64,000 nt of DNA from Yimella lutea (GCF_006715095.1 NZ_VFMO01000001.1:2418001-2482000), one strand, 5' to 3'. Shown: positions 19,650-32,484, numbered from the stretch's first letter. Notes: a model not told the origin generated them from the letters alone. Numbers and translations are program-made.

Positions 19650-21647
19650 CTAGTCCAGGACTTCGCCCGTGGTCACGTTGACCGACGGCGCACTCTCATC
19701 TTGGCGCAGACGGGAGGAGATTGCCTCCGCAAGTCGAGGACCGATCCCCTCAACCTGTTCGATCTCGGCGGTGGTGGCCGCACGGATCTTCTTCACCGAC
19801 CCGAACTTCTTCAGCAGCGCCTTGCGTTTCACTTCACCGAGCCCGGGAATCTCATCGAGCGCGGAGACGGTCATCGACTTGCTGCGGCGTTGCCGATGGA
19901 AGCTGATCGCGAACCGGTGAGCCTCGTCGCGGACCCGTTGCAGCAGGTAGAGACCCTCGCTGGTGCGCGGCAGGATGACCGGGAAGTCATCGCCTTCGAC
20001 CCAGACCTCCTCCAGTCGTTTGGCCAACCCGACCACCGGGATGTCGTCGATGCCGAGGGCGCGCAGGGCGCGGACGGCCGCGGTCACCTGCGGCTTTCCG
20101 CCGTCGACGACCACGAGTTGGGGCGGGTAGGCGAACCGTCGCGGTCTGCCGGTCATCTCGTCGATCGGACCGGAGGTCATTTCCTCGTCGTCCACGTCAC
20201 CGAGCTCGACGTCGCCGGCATCCTGCCGATCGGACAGGTAACGCTTGAAGCGGCGGGTGAGCACCTCGTCCATGGCGGCGGTGTCGTCGAGGCGGAGTTC
20301 GCCGGACTCGGTGGGCGTGCCGCGCACCAGGAACTTGCGGTACTCCCCCTTTCGCGGCAGACCGTCCTCGAACACGACCATGCCGGCGACGACGTTCGTG
20401 CCCTGGACGTGGCTGATGTCGTAACACTCGATGCGCAGCGGCGCCTGACCGAGATCGAGGTACTCCTGCAACTCCTCCAGCGCCTTGCTGCGCGCGGTGA
20501 GATCGCCGGCGCGCGCGACCTTGTGCCTGGCCAGCGATTGGGTGGCGTTGCGGGTGACCGTCTCCATCAGCGTCTTCTTGTCGCCACGCTGCGGCACCCG
20601 CAGGGAGACCTGCGCGCCGCGTCGTTCGGTGAGCCATTCGCTCATCGCGTCGGCGTCGGTCGGCAACACCGGCACGAGCACCTCGCGCGGAAGACCTTGG
20701 CCGCTCTCCTCGCCGTACACCTGCTGCAGCAGGCGCTCGACGACGTCCGCGAGCCCCACATCGCCCTCGGCCTCCTTGTCGACGACCCAGCCGCGCTGGC
20801 CGCGGACGCGACCACCACGCACGTGGAAGACCTGGACGGCTGCTTCGAGGTCGTCGTCGGCCATGCCGAAGACGTCGGTGTCGGTGGAGTCGCCGAGCAC
20901 AACCGCGCTGTGCTCCAACGACTTTCGCAACGCCATGATGTCGTCGCGGCGCCGCGCGGCGGTCTCGTAGTCGAGGTCGGCGGACGCCTGGTTCATCTGT
21001 TGCTCGAGGCGTTTGACGAAGCGCGTGGTGTTGCCGTCCATGAAGTCGCAGAACTCTTCCGCGATCTCCCGGTGTTCTTCGGCGCTGACGTCGCCGACAC
21101 ACGGCGCCGAGCACTTCTCGATGTAACCCAGCAGGCACGGACGACCCACCTGGCCGGCCCGCTTGAACACACCGCTGCTGCAGGTGCGGATCGGAAAGAC
21201 CCGCAGCAGCTGGTCGAGGGTCTCCCGGATCGCCCAGGCGTGGGCGTACGGACCGAAGTAGCGAGTGCCCTTGCGTTTGGCGCCGCGCATCACCTGAGCA
21301 CGCGGGAACTCCTCGCCCATCGTCACCGCGAGATAGGGGTAGGACTTGTCGTCGCGGTACTTGACGTTGAACCGCGGGTCGAACTCCTTGATCCAGGAGT
21401 ACTCCAGTTGCAGGGCCTCGACCTCGTTGCGGACGACCGTCCACTCGACCGATGCGCCGGTGGTGACCATCGTCCGGGTGCGCGGGTGAAGAGCGGTGAT
21501 GTCCTGGAAATAGGAGGACAGCCTGCTACGCAGAGACTTCGCCTTGCCGACGTAGATGACCCGTCCGTCCTTGTCGCGGAAGCGGTAGACACCCGGGTCG
21601 ATCGGGATGTCGCCCGGTTTCGGTCGGTAGGAGGAGGGGTTGGCCAC
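19650..21647 (-). CDS. uvrC: excinuclease ABC subunit C
   Basis: Dual-incision nuclease of nucleotide excision repair. The 665 residues carry an N-terminal GIY-YIG domain ([19 protein letters not shown], about 20-38), a UVR coiled-coil that binds UvrB ([15 protein letters not shown], about 215-229), a central RNase-H-like nuclease domain with the second-site aspartates ([12 protein letters not shown] and VVDGGKPQV), and C-terminal helix-hairpin-helix repeats ([13 protein letters not shown] and [12 protein letters not shown]). The GTG start at 21647 gives the normal N-terminus [13 protein letters not shown]. It heads the uvrC-rapZ-yvcK-whiA run. Confidence 0.97.
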   Translation of the reverse strand: MANPSSYRPKPGDIPIDPGVYRFRDKDGRVIYVGKAKSLRSRLSSYFQDITALHPRTRTMVTTGASVEWTVVRNEVEALQLEYSWIKEFDPRFNVKYRDDKSYPYLAVTMGEEFPRAQVMRGAKRKGTRYFGPYAHAWAIRETLDQLLRVFPIRTCSSGVFKRAGQVGRPCLLGYIEKCSAPCVGDVSAEEHREIAEEFCDFMDGNTTRFVKRLEQQMNQASADLDYETAARRRDDIMALRKSLEHSAVVLGDSTDTDVFGMADDDLEAAVQVFHVRGGRVRGQRGWVVDKEAEGDVGLADVVERLLQQVYGEESGQGLPREVLVPVLPTDADAMSEWLTERRGAQVSLRVPQRGDKKTLMETVTRNATQSLARHKVARAGDLTARSKALEELQEYLDLGQAPLRIECYDISHVQGTNVVAGMVVFEDGLPRKGEYRKFLVRGTPTESGELRLDDTAAMDEVLTRRFKRYLSDRQDAGDVELGDVDDEEMTSGPIDEMTGRPRRFAYPPQLVVVDGGKPQVTAAVRALRALGIDDIPVVGLAKRLEEVWVEGDDFPVILPRTSEGLYLLQRVRDEAHRFAISFHRQRRSKSMTVSALDEIPGLGEVKRKALLKKFGSVKKIRAATTAEIEQVEGIGPRLAEAISSRLRQDESAPSVNVTTGEVLD

Positions 21648-21677
21648 GTATCCACTCTAAGGAGGGCCACCGACATC

Positions 21678-21723
21678 GCAGACCACCCCACCGAGGCGTC
21701 TGCGCGTCGGTGGGGTGGTCTGC
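21678..21723 (-). terminator. terminator hairpin after the Rieske gene
   Basis: Arms 21678-21694 and 21707-21723 are perfect 17-bp complements (GCAGACCACCCCACCGA and its reverse complement) with a 12-base loop. It lies 15 bases downstream of the Rieske stop on the minus strand and about 30 bases upstream of uvrC. Confidence 0.85.
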
Positions 21724-21737
21724 CGAACAAGGAGGTC

Positions 21738-22220
21738 TCAGGTCACCTTGAGGTCGTCGCCCTCCACACTGACCTTCTTCTCGTCCAACGGCTTCTCGGC
21801 CGGACCGTTCTTCACCGAGCCGTCGGCCAGGGAGAAGGCGCTGCCGTGGCAGGCGCATTTGATCTGGTCACCGTCGATCTTGGTCATCGGGCACTTCTGG
21901 TGCGTGCAGATGTTGCTGAACGCCTTGAACTGGCCTTCGGTCGGCTGACTGACGACGACCAACTTCGCCTTGTCGACGAATCCGGAGCCGACCGGCACCT
22001 GCGAATTCGGGATCACCGCTGCGTCGGCGACGACCGAGGACGCGCTCTGCGAAACCTCTCCGGCGCCGGAACTCGCCTTCGCGCCGAGATCGGACGCGGT
22101 GGACTTCGCCGCCTCCTGGTCCTCCTTGCTGCACGCGGCCAGGCCGCCGGCTGCAGCCACGATGCTCATACCGCGAAGAACCGAGCGTCGGTCCGCGTCG
22201 AAGGGCTTCTTGTCGGTCAT
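21738..22220 (-). CDS. Tat-exported Rieske [2Fe-2S] lipoprotein
   Basis: Probable membrane-anchored extracytoplasmic Rieske protein with an unknown redox partner. From ATG 22220 the 160 residues start with a twin-arginine signal (DRRSVLRG) and hydrophobic stretch ending in a lipobox LAAC, so it should be exported folded and lipid-anchored. Cluster ligands are in CTHQKC and CACHGSAF near residues 113-135. A strong GGAGG 6 bases upstream selects this ATG; the longer frame back to 22301 lacks such a site. It is not next to cytochrome bc1 genes, so it is probably not the QcrA subunit. It lies between uvrC and uvrA on the same strand. Confidence 0.9.
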   Translation of the reverse strand: MTDKKPFDADRRSVLRGMSIVAAAGGLAACSKEDQEAAKSTASDLGAKASSGAGEVSQSASSVVADAAVIPNSQVPVGSGFVDKAKLVVVSQPTEGQFKAFSNICTHQKCPMTKIDGDQIKCACHGSAFSLADGSVKNGPAEKPLDEKKVSVEGDDLKVT

Positions 22221-22301
22221 CGCTACCTCCAGTCGTCGGGGTGTTTGCCCATCCTGACAAAAGGTTGACCGGGCAACAGCACGCGCGACCTGTGAATTCA
22301 C

Positions 22302-25370
<3,069 letters not shown>

Positions 25371-25417
25371 CGACAACCTCCGCTTCGCGAGCCGAACGAC
25401 TGCGTCACGTTCTCACT

Positions 25418-25546
25418 GATGGCGCCGCGCTGTGTTTGCGCTCCGCTGTGAACCCCGGGCGACTCATGGCGCAGCAGTACGGATTGGCCATCACCGATGT
25501 CACCTGCGGTGCGGCCAAGACCCAGGACTTCGCGGGCCTCGGCTGA
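25418..25546 (+). pseudogene. remnant of a secreted SGNH/GDSL-type esterase
   Basis: This 43-codon open stretch has no start of its own. It reads ALCLRSAVNPGRLMAQQYGL and then AITDVTCGAAKTQDFAGLG before a stop. The pattern C-x-R-S, N-x-(P)-x-L-x-A, L-x-I-T-D-V-T-C-G-A matches the second conserved block of secreted actinobacterial SGNH hydrolases, where the cysteines form a disulfide and (T/S)DV(T/S)CGGA is highly conserved. The GDS nucleophile block and the C-terminal Asp-His block are missing. It lies directly between uvrA and a hairpin, so it is a decayed piece, not a working gene. Confidence 0.5.
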
Positions 25547-25561
25547 CGAGCACGAACAGGC

Positions 25562-25593
25562 AACGGCGCGGTTCCCGAGGCAGCCGCGCCGTT
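25562..25593. terminator. hairpin between esterase remnant and GH15 gene
   Basis: AACGGCGCGG (25562-25571) pairs perfectly with CCGCGCCGTT (25584-25593) across a 12-base loop. It follows the SGNH remnant stop by 15 bases and may be the surviving terminator of the lost gene. It ends just upstream of the GH15 promoter. Confidence 0.6.
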
Positions 25594-25597
25594 GATC

Positions 25598-25603
25598 TAG
25601 TCT
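25598..25603 (+). promoter_or_regulatory. -10 box of a leaderless GH15 transcript (TAGTCT)
   Basis: TAGTCT ends 6 bases before the ATG at 25610, and no Shine-Dalgarno sequence is present. That distance places the transcription start at or next to the A of ATG, as in actinobacterial leaderless mRNAs. Confidence 0.45.
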
Positions 25604-25609
25604 GGCGCG

Positions 25610-27472
25610 ATGCTCGAAGACCTGCCGGTGGGCGTCGAACGCGCTCGCGAACCCGCTCACACCCCGATCGAGGACTACGCGATCATCGGCGACACCGAGA
25701 CCGCCGCACTGGTGAGCCGGTTCGGTTCGATCGACTGGCTCTGCCTCCCCCGGTTCGACAGCGGCTCCTGCTTCACCAATCTGCTCGGCACCCCCGAACA
25801 CGGTCGTTGGCTGTTGCGACCGTTCGGTCCGTCCGAGGCCACACGTCGGTACGTCGGCAACACCTCGATCCTCGAGACCACACACCGCACTGCGACCGGG
25901 ATCGTCAAGATCACCGACCTCATGCCGCTCGGCATGGAACGCGCCGACCTCGTCCGGATCGTCGACTGCATCGAGGGCGAGGTCGAGATGCAGCACGAGT
26001 GGATCGTCCGCTTCAACTACGGACGCACCCGCCCCTGGGTCTCGCACCACCCCAACCTCGAACCCGACCAGGACGCGCTCATCGCGATCGCCGGCCCCGA
26101 CATGCTGGTGCTGCGCAGTTCGCGCGGCCCACAGGCCGAGGACGGCACGCACCGCGACCGGTGGACGATGCGGGCCGGTGACCGCGAGGAGTTCGTCATG
26201 AACTGGCACGCGTCGTGGAAGCCGATCCCGCCCCCGACCGATGTCGAAAAGCGGGTCGCGAAGACCTTCGCCACCTCCGAGGCGTGGGCCTCGGCCTGCA
26301 CCTACGAGGGCCCGTACGAAGACGCGGTCGTGCGATCGCTGCTCGTCCTTCGGCTGCTCACCGATACCCGTCGCGGTGGAATCGTGGCCGCTCCGACCAC
26401 GAGCCTGCCGGAGGACTTCGGCGGGGTACGCAACTGGGATTACCGCTACTGCTGGCTGCGCGACGCAGCGCTCACGCTGGAGGCACTGCTCGCCGCCGGT
26501 TTCGTCGAGGCCACCGACCTGTGGCGCGATTGGCTGATCCGCGCGATCGCCGGTGACCCCGAGGACATGCAGATCATGTACGCGGTCGACGGCGGACGTG
26601 AACTCCCCGAGCGAGAACTCGACCACCTGCCCGGTTACGCAGACTCCAAACCGGTACGGATCGGCAACGGCGCGGTCGACCAACGCCAGACGGATGTCCT
26701 GGGCGAGGTAATGATCGCGCTGGAGGACGCCCGGACGATGGGCCTAACGGAGTCCGAACGGTCCTGGGCAGTCCAGCGCGCTCTGGTGGAGAACCTCGCC
26801 GAACACTGGGACCAGGCCGACAACGGGCTGTGGGAGATCCGCGGTCCGCTACGGCACTTCACTCACTCGCGGGTGATGGTCTGGGCGGCGTTCGACCGTG
26901 CGATCAGTGCGGTCGAGGACCACGGCGCCGATGGCCCGGTGAAGCACTGGCGCGAACTGCGCGACCGTGTTCGTGCCGAGATCATGGAGCGCGGGTTCAA
27001 CAGCGACATCAACTCCTTCGTGCAGCACTACGACACCACCGAGGTCGACGCGAGCCTGCTGCTGATCCCGTTGGTGGGCTTCCTGCCGGGCGACGACCCG
27101 AAGGTGCTCGGCACCATCGAGCGCATCGAGCAGGACCTGATGCGGGATGGACTGTTGCTGCGCTACCGCACCGAAGCCGGCATCGACGGACTCCCCGGCG
27201 ACGAACACCCGTTCCTGGCCTGCTCCTTCTGGCTGGTGTCGGCGTACGCCAAGGCGGGACGCCTGGACGACGCACACCGATTGATGCAGCGACTGGTCGG
27301 CCTCTGCAACGACGTCGGTCTGCTCGCCGAGGAGTACGACGTCGACAACGACCGGATGGTCGGCAACTTCCCGCAAGCATTCAGTCACCTCACCCTCGTC
27401 GGCGCCGCCGTCGAACTCGCCCGGGCGGAGAAGGGCGCTGCGGCCACAACGGCAGGCACGCGTCCGGCATAG
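25610..27472 (+). CDS. glycoside hydrolase family 15 protein (trehalase/glucoamylase-like)
   Basis: Inverting alpha-glucosidase family enzyme. In mycobacteria the closest type (Rv2402/MSMEG_4528) is a trehalase; others act on maltooligosaccharides. The 620 residues start with the family block IEDYAIIGDTETAALVSRFGSIDWLC written as separate parts (IGDTETAALV, then SIDWLCLPRFDSG) and contain RNWDYRYCWLRDA (about 280-292), the sugar-binding GH15 core. The later LLLIPLVGFLPGDDP and ACSFWLVSAYAKAGR belong to the C-terminal alpha/alpha barrel. There is no signal peptide, so it acts in the cytoplasm. ATG 25610 is probably leaderless. Trehalase is the likelier activity, but substrate is inferred from the family only. 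Confidence 0.88.
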   Translation: MLEDLPVGVERAREPAHTPIEDYAIIGDTETAALVSRFGSIDWLCLPRFDSGSCFTNLLGTPEHGRWLLRPFGPSEATRRYVGNTSILETTHRTATGIVKITDLMPLGMERADLVRIVDCIEGEVEMQHEWIVRFNYGRTRPWVSHHPNLEPDQDALIAIAGPDMLVLRSSRGPQAEDGTHRDRWTMRAGDREEFVMNWHASWKPIPPPTDVEKRVAKTFATSEAWASACTYEGPYEDAVVRSLLVLRLLTDTRRGGIVAAPTTSLPEDFGGVRNWDYRYCWLRDAALTLEALLAAGFVEATDLWRDWLIRAIAGDPEDMQIMYAVDGGRELPERELDHLPGYADSKPVRIGNGAVDQRQTDVLGEVMIALEDARTMGLTESERSWAVQRALVENLAEHWDQADNGLWEIRGPLRHFTHSRVMVWAAFDRAISAVEDHGADGPVKHWRELRDRVRAEIMERGFNSDINSFVQHYDTTEVDASLLLIPLVGFLPGDDPKVLGTIERIEQDLMRDGLLLRYRTEAGIDGLPGDEHPFLACSFWLVSAYAKAGRLDDAHRLMQRLVGLCNDVGLLAEEYDVDNDRMVGNFPQAFSHLTLVGAAVELARAEKGAAATTAGTRPA

Positions 27473-27529
27473 TGTGATCTCGAGCGGCCCGGGGCAGAGC
27501 CGTTCGATCGACAGCAAGCGAAGGAAACG

Positions 27530-28192
27530 ATGACCCGTTACGACGGCAAGGTACAGCCGGGCGGCGACGTCCAGATCCGAGATGTCGGCAATGCGCGCAT
27601 CCACAAACGCAATGTCGGATCGATGGGCAACAACGCCTATGTGATCGAGTCGAAAGCGACGGGCGACGCCCTGCTCATCGACGCCGCAGCCGACTGGCCC
27701 AAGCTGCAGCAGATGGTGTCATGGGTCAACGTCGTCGGTATTGCGACCACCCACCGTCACCAGGACCACACCGGGGCCTTGGCCGACGCCGTCGCCGCAC
27801 TCGATGTCCCTACCTACGCCGGCGCCGACGATGCGGATGCGATCGAACAACCCACGACGACCCGTCTGTCGGACGGCGACACGATCGAGGTCGGCGACCT
27901 GAGGATCGACTGCGCCCACCTGCGTGGGCACACCCCTGGGTCGATCGCCTTCTCGTTCACCGATGCCGACGGGCACAGCCACCTCTTCTCCGGCGACACG
28001 CTGTTCCCGGGCGGGATCGGGGCGACGAATCACTATGACTATCAGTCATTCCCCCAGTTGATCGACGACGTCGAGGAGCGTTTGTTCGGACGCTTCGACG
28101 ACGAGACGTGGGTCTACCCCGGTCACGGTGACGACACCACGATCGGCACCGAGCGGCCGTCCCTGGACGAGTGGAGGAACCGTGGCTGGTGA
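27530..28192 (+). CDS. MBL-fold metallo-hydrolase
   Basis: Metallo-beta-lactamase-fold hydrolase, probably glyoxalase II-like. The metal motif HRHQDH is present (about residues 77-82), followed by HTPGSIAF, FSGDTLFPGGIG and a final GHGDDT. These supply the usual His/Asp ligands for two metal ions. The 220 residues are the normal length for stand-alone members. ATG 27530 has AAGGA upstream. It overlaps the next gene: GTG 28182 lies 11 bases before its stop, so the MBL enzyme and the NlpC/P60 peptidase are translationally coupled. The substrate, a thioester or lactone, is unknown. Confidence 0.88.
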   Translation: MTRYDGKVQPGGDVQIRDVGNARIHKRNVGSMGNNAYVIESKATGDALLIDAAADWPKLQQMVSWVNVVGIATTHRHQDHTGALADAVAALDVPTYAGADDADAIEQPTTTRLSDGDTIEVGDLRIDCAHLRGHTPGSIAFSFTDADGHSHLFSGDTLFPGGIGATNHYDYQSFPQLIDDVEERLFGRFDDETWVYPGHGDDTTIGTERPSLDEWRNRGW

Positions 28193-28910
28193 GGCATGGG
28201 TGGCCGTCCCGGTCGCCGGGCTGTGGCGTTCGCCGGAGGCACCCAGAGCGGTGGATACCCCTGCGCTGCAGGACGATCCGGACCACACCGGCTGGCTCGC
28301 CGCGATGGATCAGCACCCGGTCGACCATCACGACAGTCGCGTCGGGCTGTTGGACCGACTCGACTCCGAAGTGCTGCACGGTGAACCGGTCGAGGTTCGC
28401 GAGGAACTCGACGGGTGGGTGCGGGTGACCTGTCCGCTCCAACCGGCAGGCAAGTCGCTGCAGCCTTACGAGGGCTGGGTACGGCGCGCGCACCTGAGCC
28501 ACGACGCCCCGCAGCAGCCGCAAACGGCGTCCCCTGACCGTCTCGATGCGAAGGAGTTCGTCGCCGAGGCGCGTAAGTACCTCGGCCTGGGCTACCTCTG
28601 GGGTGGCCTGTCCCCCGCCGGCCTCGACTGCTCGGGTCTGGTGCATTTCAGCGCGCGCAGCCTCGGTGTCGTCGTGCCCCGTGACGCCGGCGACCAGCAA
28701 CTCGCGGCCGAACCGGTCGACCTGGATCAGGTGCGCGAGGGTGACCTCTACTTCTTCGCCCACCCCGGCAAGCACGTCCACCACGTCGGCATCGTGATCC
28801 GGCCCGGCTTCATGTTGCACGCCCCCGAGTCGGGTGCCCGCGTCGTCGAGGAGGACCTCGGCGAGGATCGCTTGCGGACCCTCGTCGGAGCCGGACGCAT
28901 CACCCGTTGA
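28182..28910 (+). CDS. NlpC/P60 family cysteine peptidase with N-terminal SH3-like domains
   Basis: Peptidoglycan-peptide hydrolase of the YkfC type, which cleaves gamma-D-glutamyl bonds in muropeptides. The catalytic Cys is in LDCSGLVHFSAR (about Cys147) and the catalytic His in VHHVGIVIRPG (about His202). The preceding 120 residues carry two short SH3-like units (WVAVPVAGLWRSP, and EVREELDGWVRVTC with YEGWVRRAHL). No signal peptide is visible, so it probably recycles muropeptides in the cytoplasm. GTG 28182 is chosen because GTGGAGGAACC precedes it and the family N-terminus starts here; the longer frame from 28128 reads into the MBL gene. The stop overlaps the EamA gene by 4 bases (TTGA). 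Confidence 0.85.
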   Translation: MAGEAWVAVPVAGLWRSPEAPRAVDTPALQDDPDHTGWLAAMDQHPVDHHDSRVGLLDRLDSEVLHGEPVEVREELDGWVRVTCPLQPAGKSLQPYEGWVRRAHLSHDAPQQPQTASPDRLDAKEFVAEARKYLGLGYLWGGLSPAGLDCSGLVHFSARSLGVVVPRDAGDQQLAAEPVDLDQVREGDLYFFAHPGKHVHHVGIVIRPGFMLHAPESGARVVEEDLGEDRLRTLVGAGRITR

Positions 28911-29797
28911 GCCGAACGTCCATCGGCTCGTCCGTCGATCGGGTGCCCCCGGTCGTCTTGGTCCTCTCCGCGGTCGTGTCGGTGCAGTTCGGCGGCGCGC
29001 TCGCCGCGACGCTGGTCCCGCAGGTGGGAGCACCGGGCACGGTTGCGCTGCGCATGGTGATCTCGGCACTGGTGCTGTGGCCTGTTGTGCGCCCACGCTT
29101 GCGCGGACGCACGGCATCCGATTGGCGCATCGTCGGCGTGTACGCGGCCGCACTCGCGTTGATGAACCTCAGTTTCTACGAGTCGCTGGCCCGGTTGCCG
29201 ATCGGTGTGGCGGTGACGATCGAGTTCGTCGGACCGCTCGTGCTGGCGGCGGTGCTGTCCCGCAAGGGCCGCGATCTGATCGCCGTCCTGGCCGCCGCGA
29301 TCGGAGTCGTCCTGATCTCGGGGGCCTTGTGGACGCCGTGGTCGGAGCTCGACCTCGTCGGCATCGTGTTCGCGTTGCTCGCCGGCGCCATGTGGGCGCT
29401 GTACATCCTGGCCGGCGGACGCACGGCCGCGCGCTTCGCACAGTTGGACGGACTGGCCATCGCGCTGGCGCTCGGGAGCGTCGTGCTGCTGCCGCTCGGC
29501 TTCGCCACGGCCGGCACGACGTTGTTGGAGCCGGCGATTCTGCTCAAGGGTCTGGGCATCGCGATGCTCTCGTCACTGATCGCGTACAGCCTCGAGCTCC
29601 TGGCTCTCGGCCGGATGTCGGCCGGGGTGTTCGGAGTGTTGCTGAGCCTCGAACCCGCCGTCGCTGCGCTCGCCGGTCTGGTGGTGTTGTCGCAGACGCT
29701 CAGCCCGATCCAACTCGTCGGGATGTCGCTCGTCGTGCTCGCGAGCGTGACGGTGATGAGTCGCCGTCGCTGCGCCGAGCCTCAGGACGGCGGTTGA
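28907..29797 (+). CDS. EamA-family (DMT) transporter, RhtA-like
   Basis: Ten-helix drug/metabolite superfamily exporter; RhtA-type members export threonine and homoserine. The 296 residues show two EamA repeats (about 10-135 and 145-285). Repeat 1 has PGTVALRMVISALVLWPVVR and SFYESLARLPIGVAVTIEF (each within the family consensus), and repeat 2 has LLSLEPAVAALAGLVVLSQ, all typical. The start is TTG 28907, overlapping the NlpC stop; GTG 28943 is the alternative. It would end the MBL-NlpC-EamA operon. The stop touches the convergent DUF3817 stop (29797/29798), leaving no room for a terminator. Substrate uncertain. Confidence 0.85.
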   Translation: MSRTSIGSSVDRVPPVVLVLSAVVSVQFGGALAATLVPQVGAPGTVALRMVISALVLWPVVRPRLRGRTASDWRIVGVYAAALALMNLSFYESLARLPIGVAVTIEFVGPLVLAAVLSRKGRDLIAVLAAAIGVVLISGALWTPWSELDLVGIVFALLAGAMWALYILAGGRTAARFAQLDGLAIALALGSVVLLPLGFATAGTTLLEPAILLKGLGIAMLSSLIAYSLELLALGRMSAGVFGVLLSLEPAVAALAGLVVLSQTLSPIQLVGMSLVVLASVTVMSRRRCAEPQDGG

Positions 29798-30142
29798 TCA
29801 GACCCGCTGGGTGTCGGCTGCGGCGCCGCCCAGCAGGCCGTGACGCTCGGCGTGTTTCTCGAACCAGAGCGTCATCAGCGGCGGTACGGCGCTGACCAGG
29901 CCGAGGACCAGGTGCTTGGGCGTCCACTTGTGCACCATCGCCACCCACAGGCAGCTGATCACGTAGAGCACGAACATCCCACCGTGGATCGGTCCCATGA
30001 TCTGCACGCCCTTCTCCGTGGTCTCGAGGATCCACTTGAAGAACATCCCGGTCAGTAGACCGATCCAGGACAGTGCTTCGAGGACGGCTGCGACCTTGAA
30101 GAGTTTGGCGGAGGGGTGCGTGGTGGTGAGGTTCTCGGACAC
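29798..30142 (-). CDS. DUF3817 integral membrane protein
   Basis: Small actinobacterial membrane protein of unknown function. Its 114 residues form three helices (about 17-37, 45-68 and 76-94), with the family elements AVLEALSWIGLLTGM, GPIHGGMFVLYV and KWTPKHLVLGLVSAVPPL. The histidine and lysines between helices are conserved in the family. GTG 30142 is the start. The gene is alone, facing the EamA gene. DUF3817 also occurs fused or next to transporters, but no role is established. Confidence 0.85.
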   Translation of the reverse strand: MSENLTTTHPSAKLFKVAAVLEALSWIGLLTGMFFKWILETTEKGVQIMGPIHGGMFVLYVISCLWVAMVHKWTPKHLVLGLVSAVPPLMTLWFEKHAERHGLLGGAAADTQRV

Positions 30143-30297
30143 GGTCTCACCCTATGAAATCGTCCCGCCCGCGCGGTCCATGGGGTAGCCGGCGTAGCTC
30201 CCCCACCAGCTGACGACCTCAGCAGAAACCCGACCTAACTCCTTTGTCGATTCCGTCTGAGCCTCGCAGATGCATCTCACCGAGTTTTCCGCTCAGG

Positions 30298-30359
30298 TTG
30301 GTGGCCGCCGGTGAGTTGGTGGTCATCGACGGACTTCCACCACCACCGCCGGCCACCAA
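30298..30359 (-). terminator. imperfect stem-loop downstream of uvrB
   Basis: TTGGTGGCCG at 30298-30307 pairs with CGGCCACCAA ending at 30359, and the GGTGG tracts inside pair with CCACC tracts. The loop is TCATCGACGGACTT-like. It lies 14 bases after the uvrB stop on the minus strand and would end uvrB transcription. Nothing else was found in the 230-base gap 30143-30372. Confidence 0.6.
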
Positions 30360-30372
30360 GTCATCATCGACT

Positions 30373-32478
30373 TCAGCTGGTCGCCGCCGTCATCTGACGC
30401 AGTTCTTTCTTGAGGTCGGACAGTTCGTCTCGCAGCCGTGCGGCCAGCTCGAAGTGCAGGTCGGAGGCTGCCTGGTGCATCTGCTCGGTCAGTTCCTGGA
30501 TCAATTGCGCCAACTCCGCCGCCGGCATGTTCGCCGCCTTGCCTGCACCGGCGACCTCGGCGTCGGCGGCCGCAGCACCGCGACCACCGCGGCCCTTGCC
30601 CCGCGACTGAGTACGACCGCTGCCGAGTAGGGCATCGGTGTCGGCGTCCTCTCGCTGCAGCAAGTCGGTGATGTCGGCGATCTTCTTCCGCAACGGAGTC
30701 GGGTCGATTCCGTGTTCCTTGTTGTAGGCGACCTGCTTGTCGCGCCGTCGCTGGGTCTCGTCGATGGCGTCCTGCATCGACGGAGTGATCTTGTCGGCGT
30801 ACATGTGCACCTGGCCCGACACGTTGCGAGCCGCGCGACCGATCGTCTGGATCAGTGAGCGTGTCGACCGCAGGAAGCCCTCCTTGTCGGCGTCCAGGAT
30901 GCTGACCAGCGAAACCTCCGGGAGGTCGAGGCCCTCACGGAGCAGGTTGATACCCACCAGCACGTCGAACTCACCCAGTCGTAGCTCGCGCAGCAACTCC
31001 ACGCGCCGCAGCGTGTCGACCTCGGAGTGCAGGTACCGCACCCGGACGTCCTTCTCCAGCAGGTAGTCGGTGAGGTCCTCGGCCATCTTCTTGGTCAACG
31101 TCGTCACCAGCACGCGTTCGTTCTTTGCCGTGCGCTCACGAATCTCGTGCAGCAGGTCGTCGATCTGGCCCTTGGTCGGCTTGAGGATGATCTGCGGGTC
31201 GACCAATCCGGTCGGTCGGATCACCTGCTCGACGTAACCGTCGGACTTCGCCATCTCGTAGTCGCCCGGCGTCGCCGACAGGTAGACGGTCTGTCCGATG
31301 CGCTCCAGAAACTCCTCCCACTTCAGCGGACGGTTGTCCATCGCGCTGGGCAGCCGGAAGCCGTGGTCGACCAGCATCCGCTTGCGCGACATGTCGCCCT
31401 CGAACATCGCACCGATCTGCGGCACCGTCTGGTGCGACTCGTCGATGACCAGCAGGAAGTCCTCGGGAAAGTAGTCGAGCAACGTGTTCGGCGCGGTGCC
31501 CGGCGCACGGCCGTCGATGTGCCGGGAGTAGTTCTCGATCCCGGAGCACGAACCGACCTGCCGCATCATCTCGATGTCGTAGGTGGTGCGCATCCGAAGT
31601 CGTTGCGCCTCAAGCAGTTTGCCCTGCTTCTCGAACTGCGCCAGGCGTTGTTCGAGTTCGCTCTCAATCGTGCCGATCGCGCGCTCCATCCGCTGCGGTC
31701 CGGCCACGTAGTGCGAAGCCGGGAAGACGTACATCTCGTCCTCTTCGCGCATCACCTCGCCGGTGAGCGGATGCAGCGTGTAAAGCCGCTCGATCTCGTC
31801 GCCGAAGAACTCGATGCGCACCGCGAGCTCCTCGTAGACCGGGATGATCTCGACGGTGTCCCCACGCACCCGGAACGTGCCACGGCTGAACGCGAGGTCG
31901 TTGCGGGTGTACTGCATCTGCACGAACCGTCGCAGCAGGTCGTCACGATCGAGTTGCTGACCCACCTTGAGCCGGGCCATGCGATCGACGTATTCCTGTG
32001 GAGTGCCCAGACCGTAGATGCAGGAGACGGACGCGACCACGACGACGTCGCGACGCGTCAGCAGCGAGTTGGTAGCGCTGTGCCGCAACCGCTCGACCTC
32101 GTCGTTGATCGAGGAGTCCTTCTCGATGTAGGTATCGGTCTGCGGGATGTAGGCCTCAGGTTGGTAGTAGTCGTAGTACGACACGAAGTACTCGACTGCG
32201 TTGTGCGGCAACAGTTCTCGGAATTCGTTGGCCAACTGCGCGGCGAGCGTCTTGTTCGGTGCCATCACCAACGTCGGCCGTTGCACCTGCTCGATCAACC
32301 AGGCGGTGGTGGCCGACTTACCGGTGCCCGTCGCACCCAGCAGGACGACGTCCTGCTCCCCAGCGTTGATCCGCTTGGTGAGGTCCGCGATCGCGGTCGG
32401 CTGGTCACCGCTCGGGGAGAACTCGGAGACGACTTCGAACGGGGCGACTCTGCGTTGCAGATCGGTGGTCGGGCGCAT
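30373..32478 (-). CDS. uvrB: excinuclease ABC subunit B
   Basis: Helicase-like subunit that loads at damage after UvrA and recruits UvrC. From ATG 32478 the product has 701 residues: Walker [14 protein letters not shown] (about 41-53), the DNA-gripping beta-hairpin region [20 protein letters not shown] (about 98-117), the DEAD-like VIDESHQT, helicase motif [11 protein letters not shown], and a C-terminal UVR domain [18 protein letters not shown]. The ATG was chosen because family members begin near [16 protein letters not shown] box 6 bases before the ATG and the lack of an SD suggest a leaderless mRNA. The longer frame from 32598 has no support. Confidence 0.97.
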   Translation of the reverse strand: MRPTTDLQRRVAPFEVVSEFSPSGDQPTAIADLTKRINAGEQDVVLLGATGTGKSATTAWLIEQVQRPTLVMAPNKTLAAQLANEFRELLPHNAVEYFVSYYDYYQPEAYIPQTDTYIEKDSSINDEVERLRHSATNSLLTRRDVVVVASVSCIYGLGTPQEYVDRMARLKVGQQLDRDDLLRRFVQMQYTRNDLAFSRGTFRVRGDTVEIIPVYEELAVRIEFFGDEIERLYTLHPLTGEVMREEDEMYVFPASHYVAGPQRMERAIGTIESELEQRLAQFEKQGKLLEAQRLRMRTTYDIEMMRQVGSCSGIENYSRHIDGRAPGTAPNTLLDYFPEDFLLVIDESHQTVPQIGAMFEGDMSRKRMLVDHGFRLPSAMDNRPLKWEEFLERIGQTVYLSATPGDYEMAKSDGYVEQVIRPTGLVDPQIILKPTKGQIDDLLHEIRERTAKNERVLVTTLTKKMAEDLTDYLLEKDVRVRYLHSEVDTLRRVELLRELRLGEFDVLVGINLLREGLDLPEVSLVSILDADKEGFLRSTRSLIQTIGRAARNVSGQVHMYADKITPSMQDAIDETQRRRDKQVAYNKEHGIDPTPLRKKIADITDLLQREDADTDALLGSGRTQSRGKGRGGRGAAAADAEVAGAGKAANMPAAELAQLIQELTEQMHQAASDLHFELAARLRDELSDLKKELRQMTAATS

Positions 32479-32484
32479 GGAACA

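Noticed and set aside
19242..22268. 1008-codon open frame on the plus strand opposite rapZ, uvrC and the Rieske gene
   Set aside because: It is antisense to three clear genes. Long antisense frames arise from strong third-position GC bias, and its translation is Arg/Asp/Val/Leu-rich without any domain.
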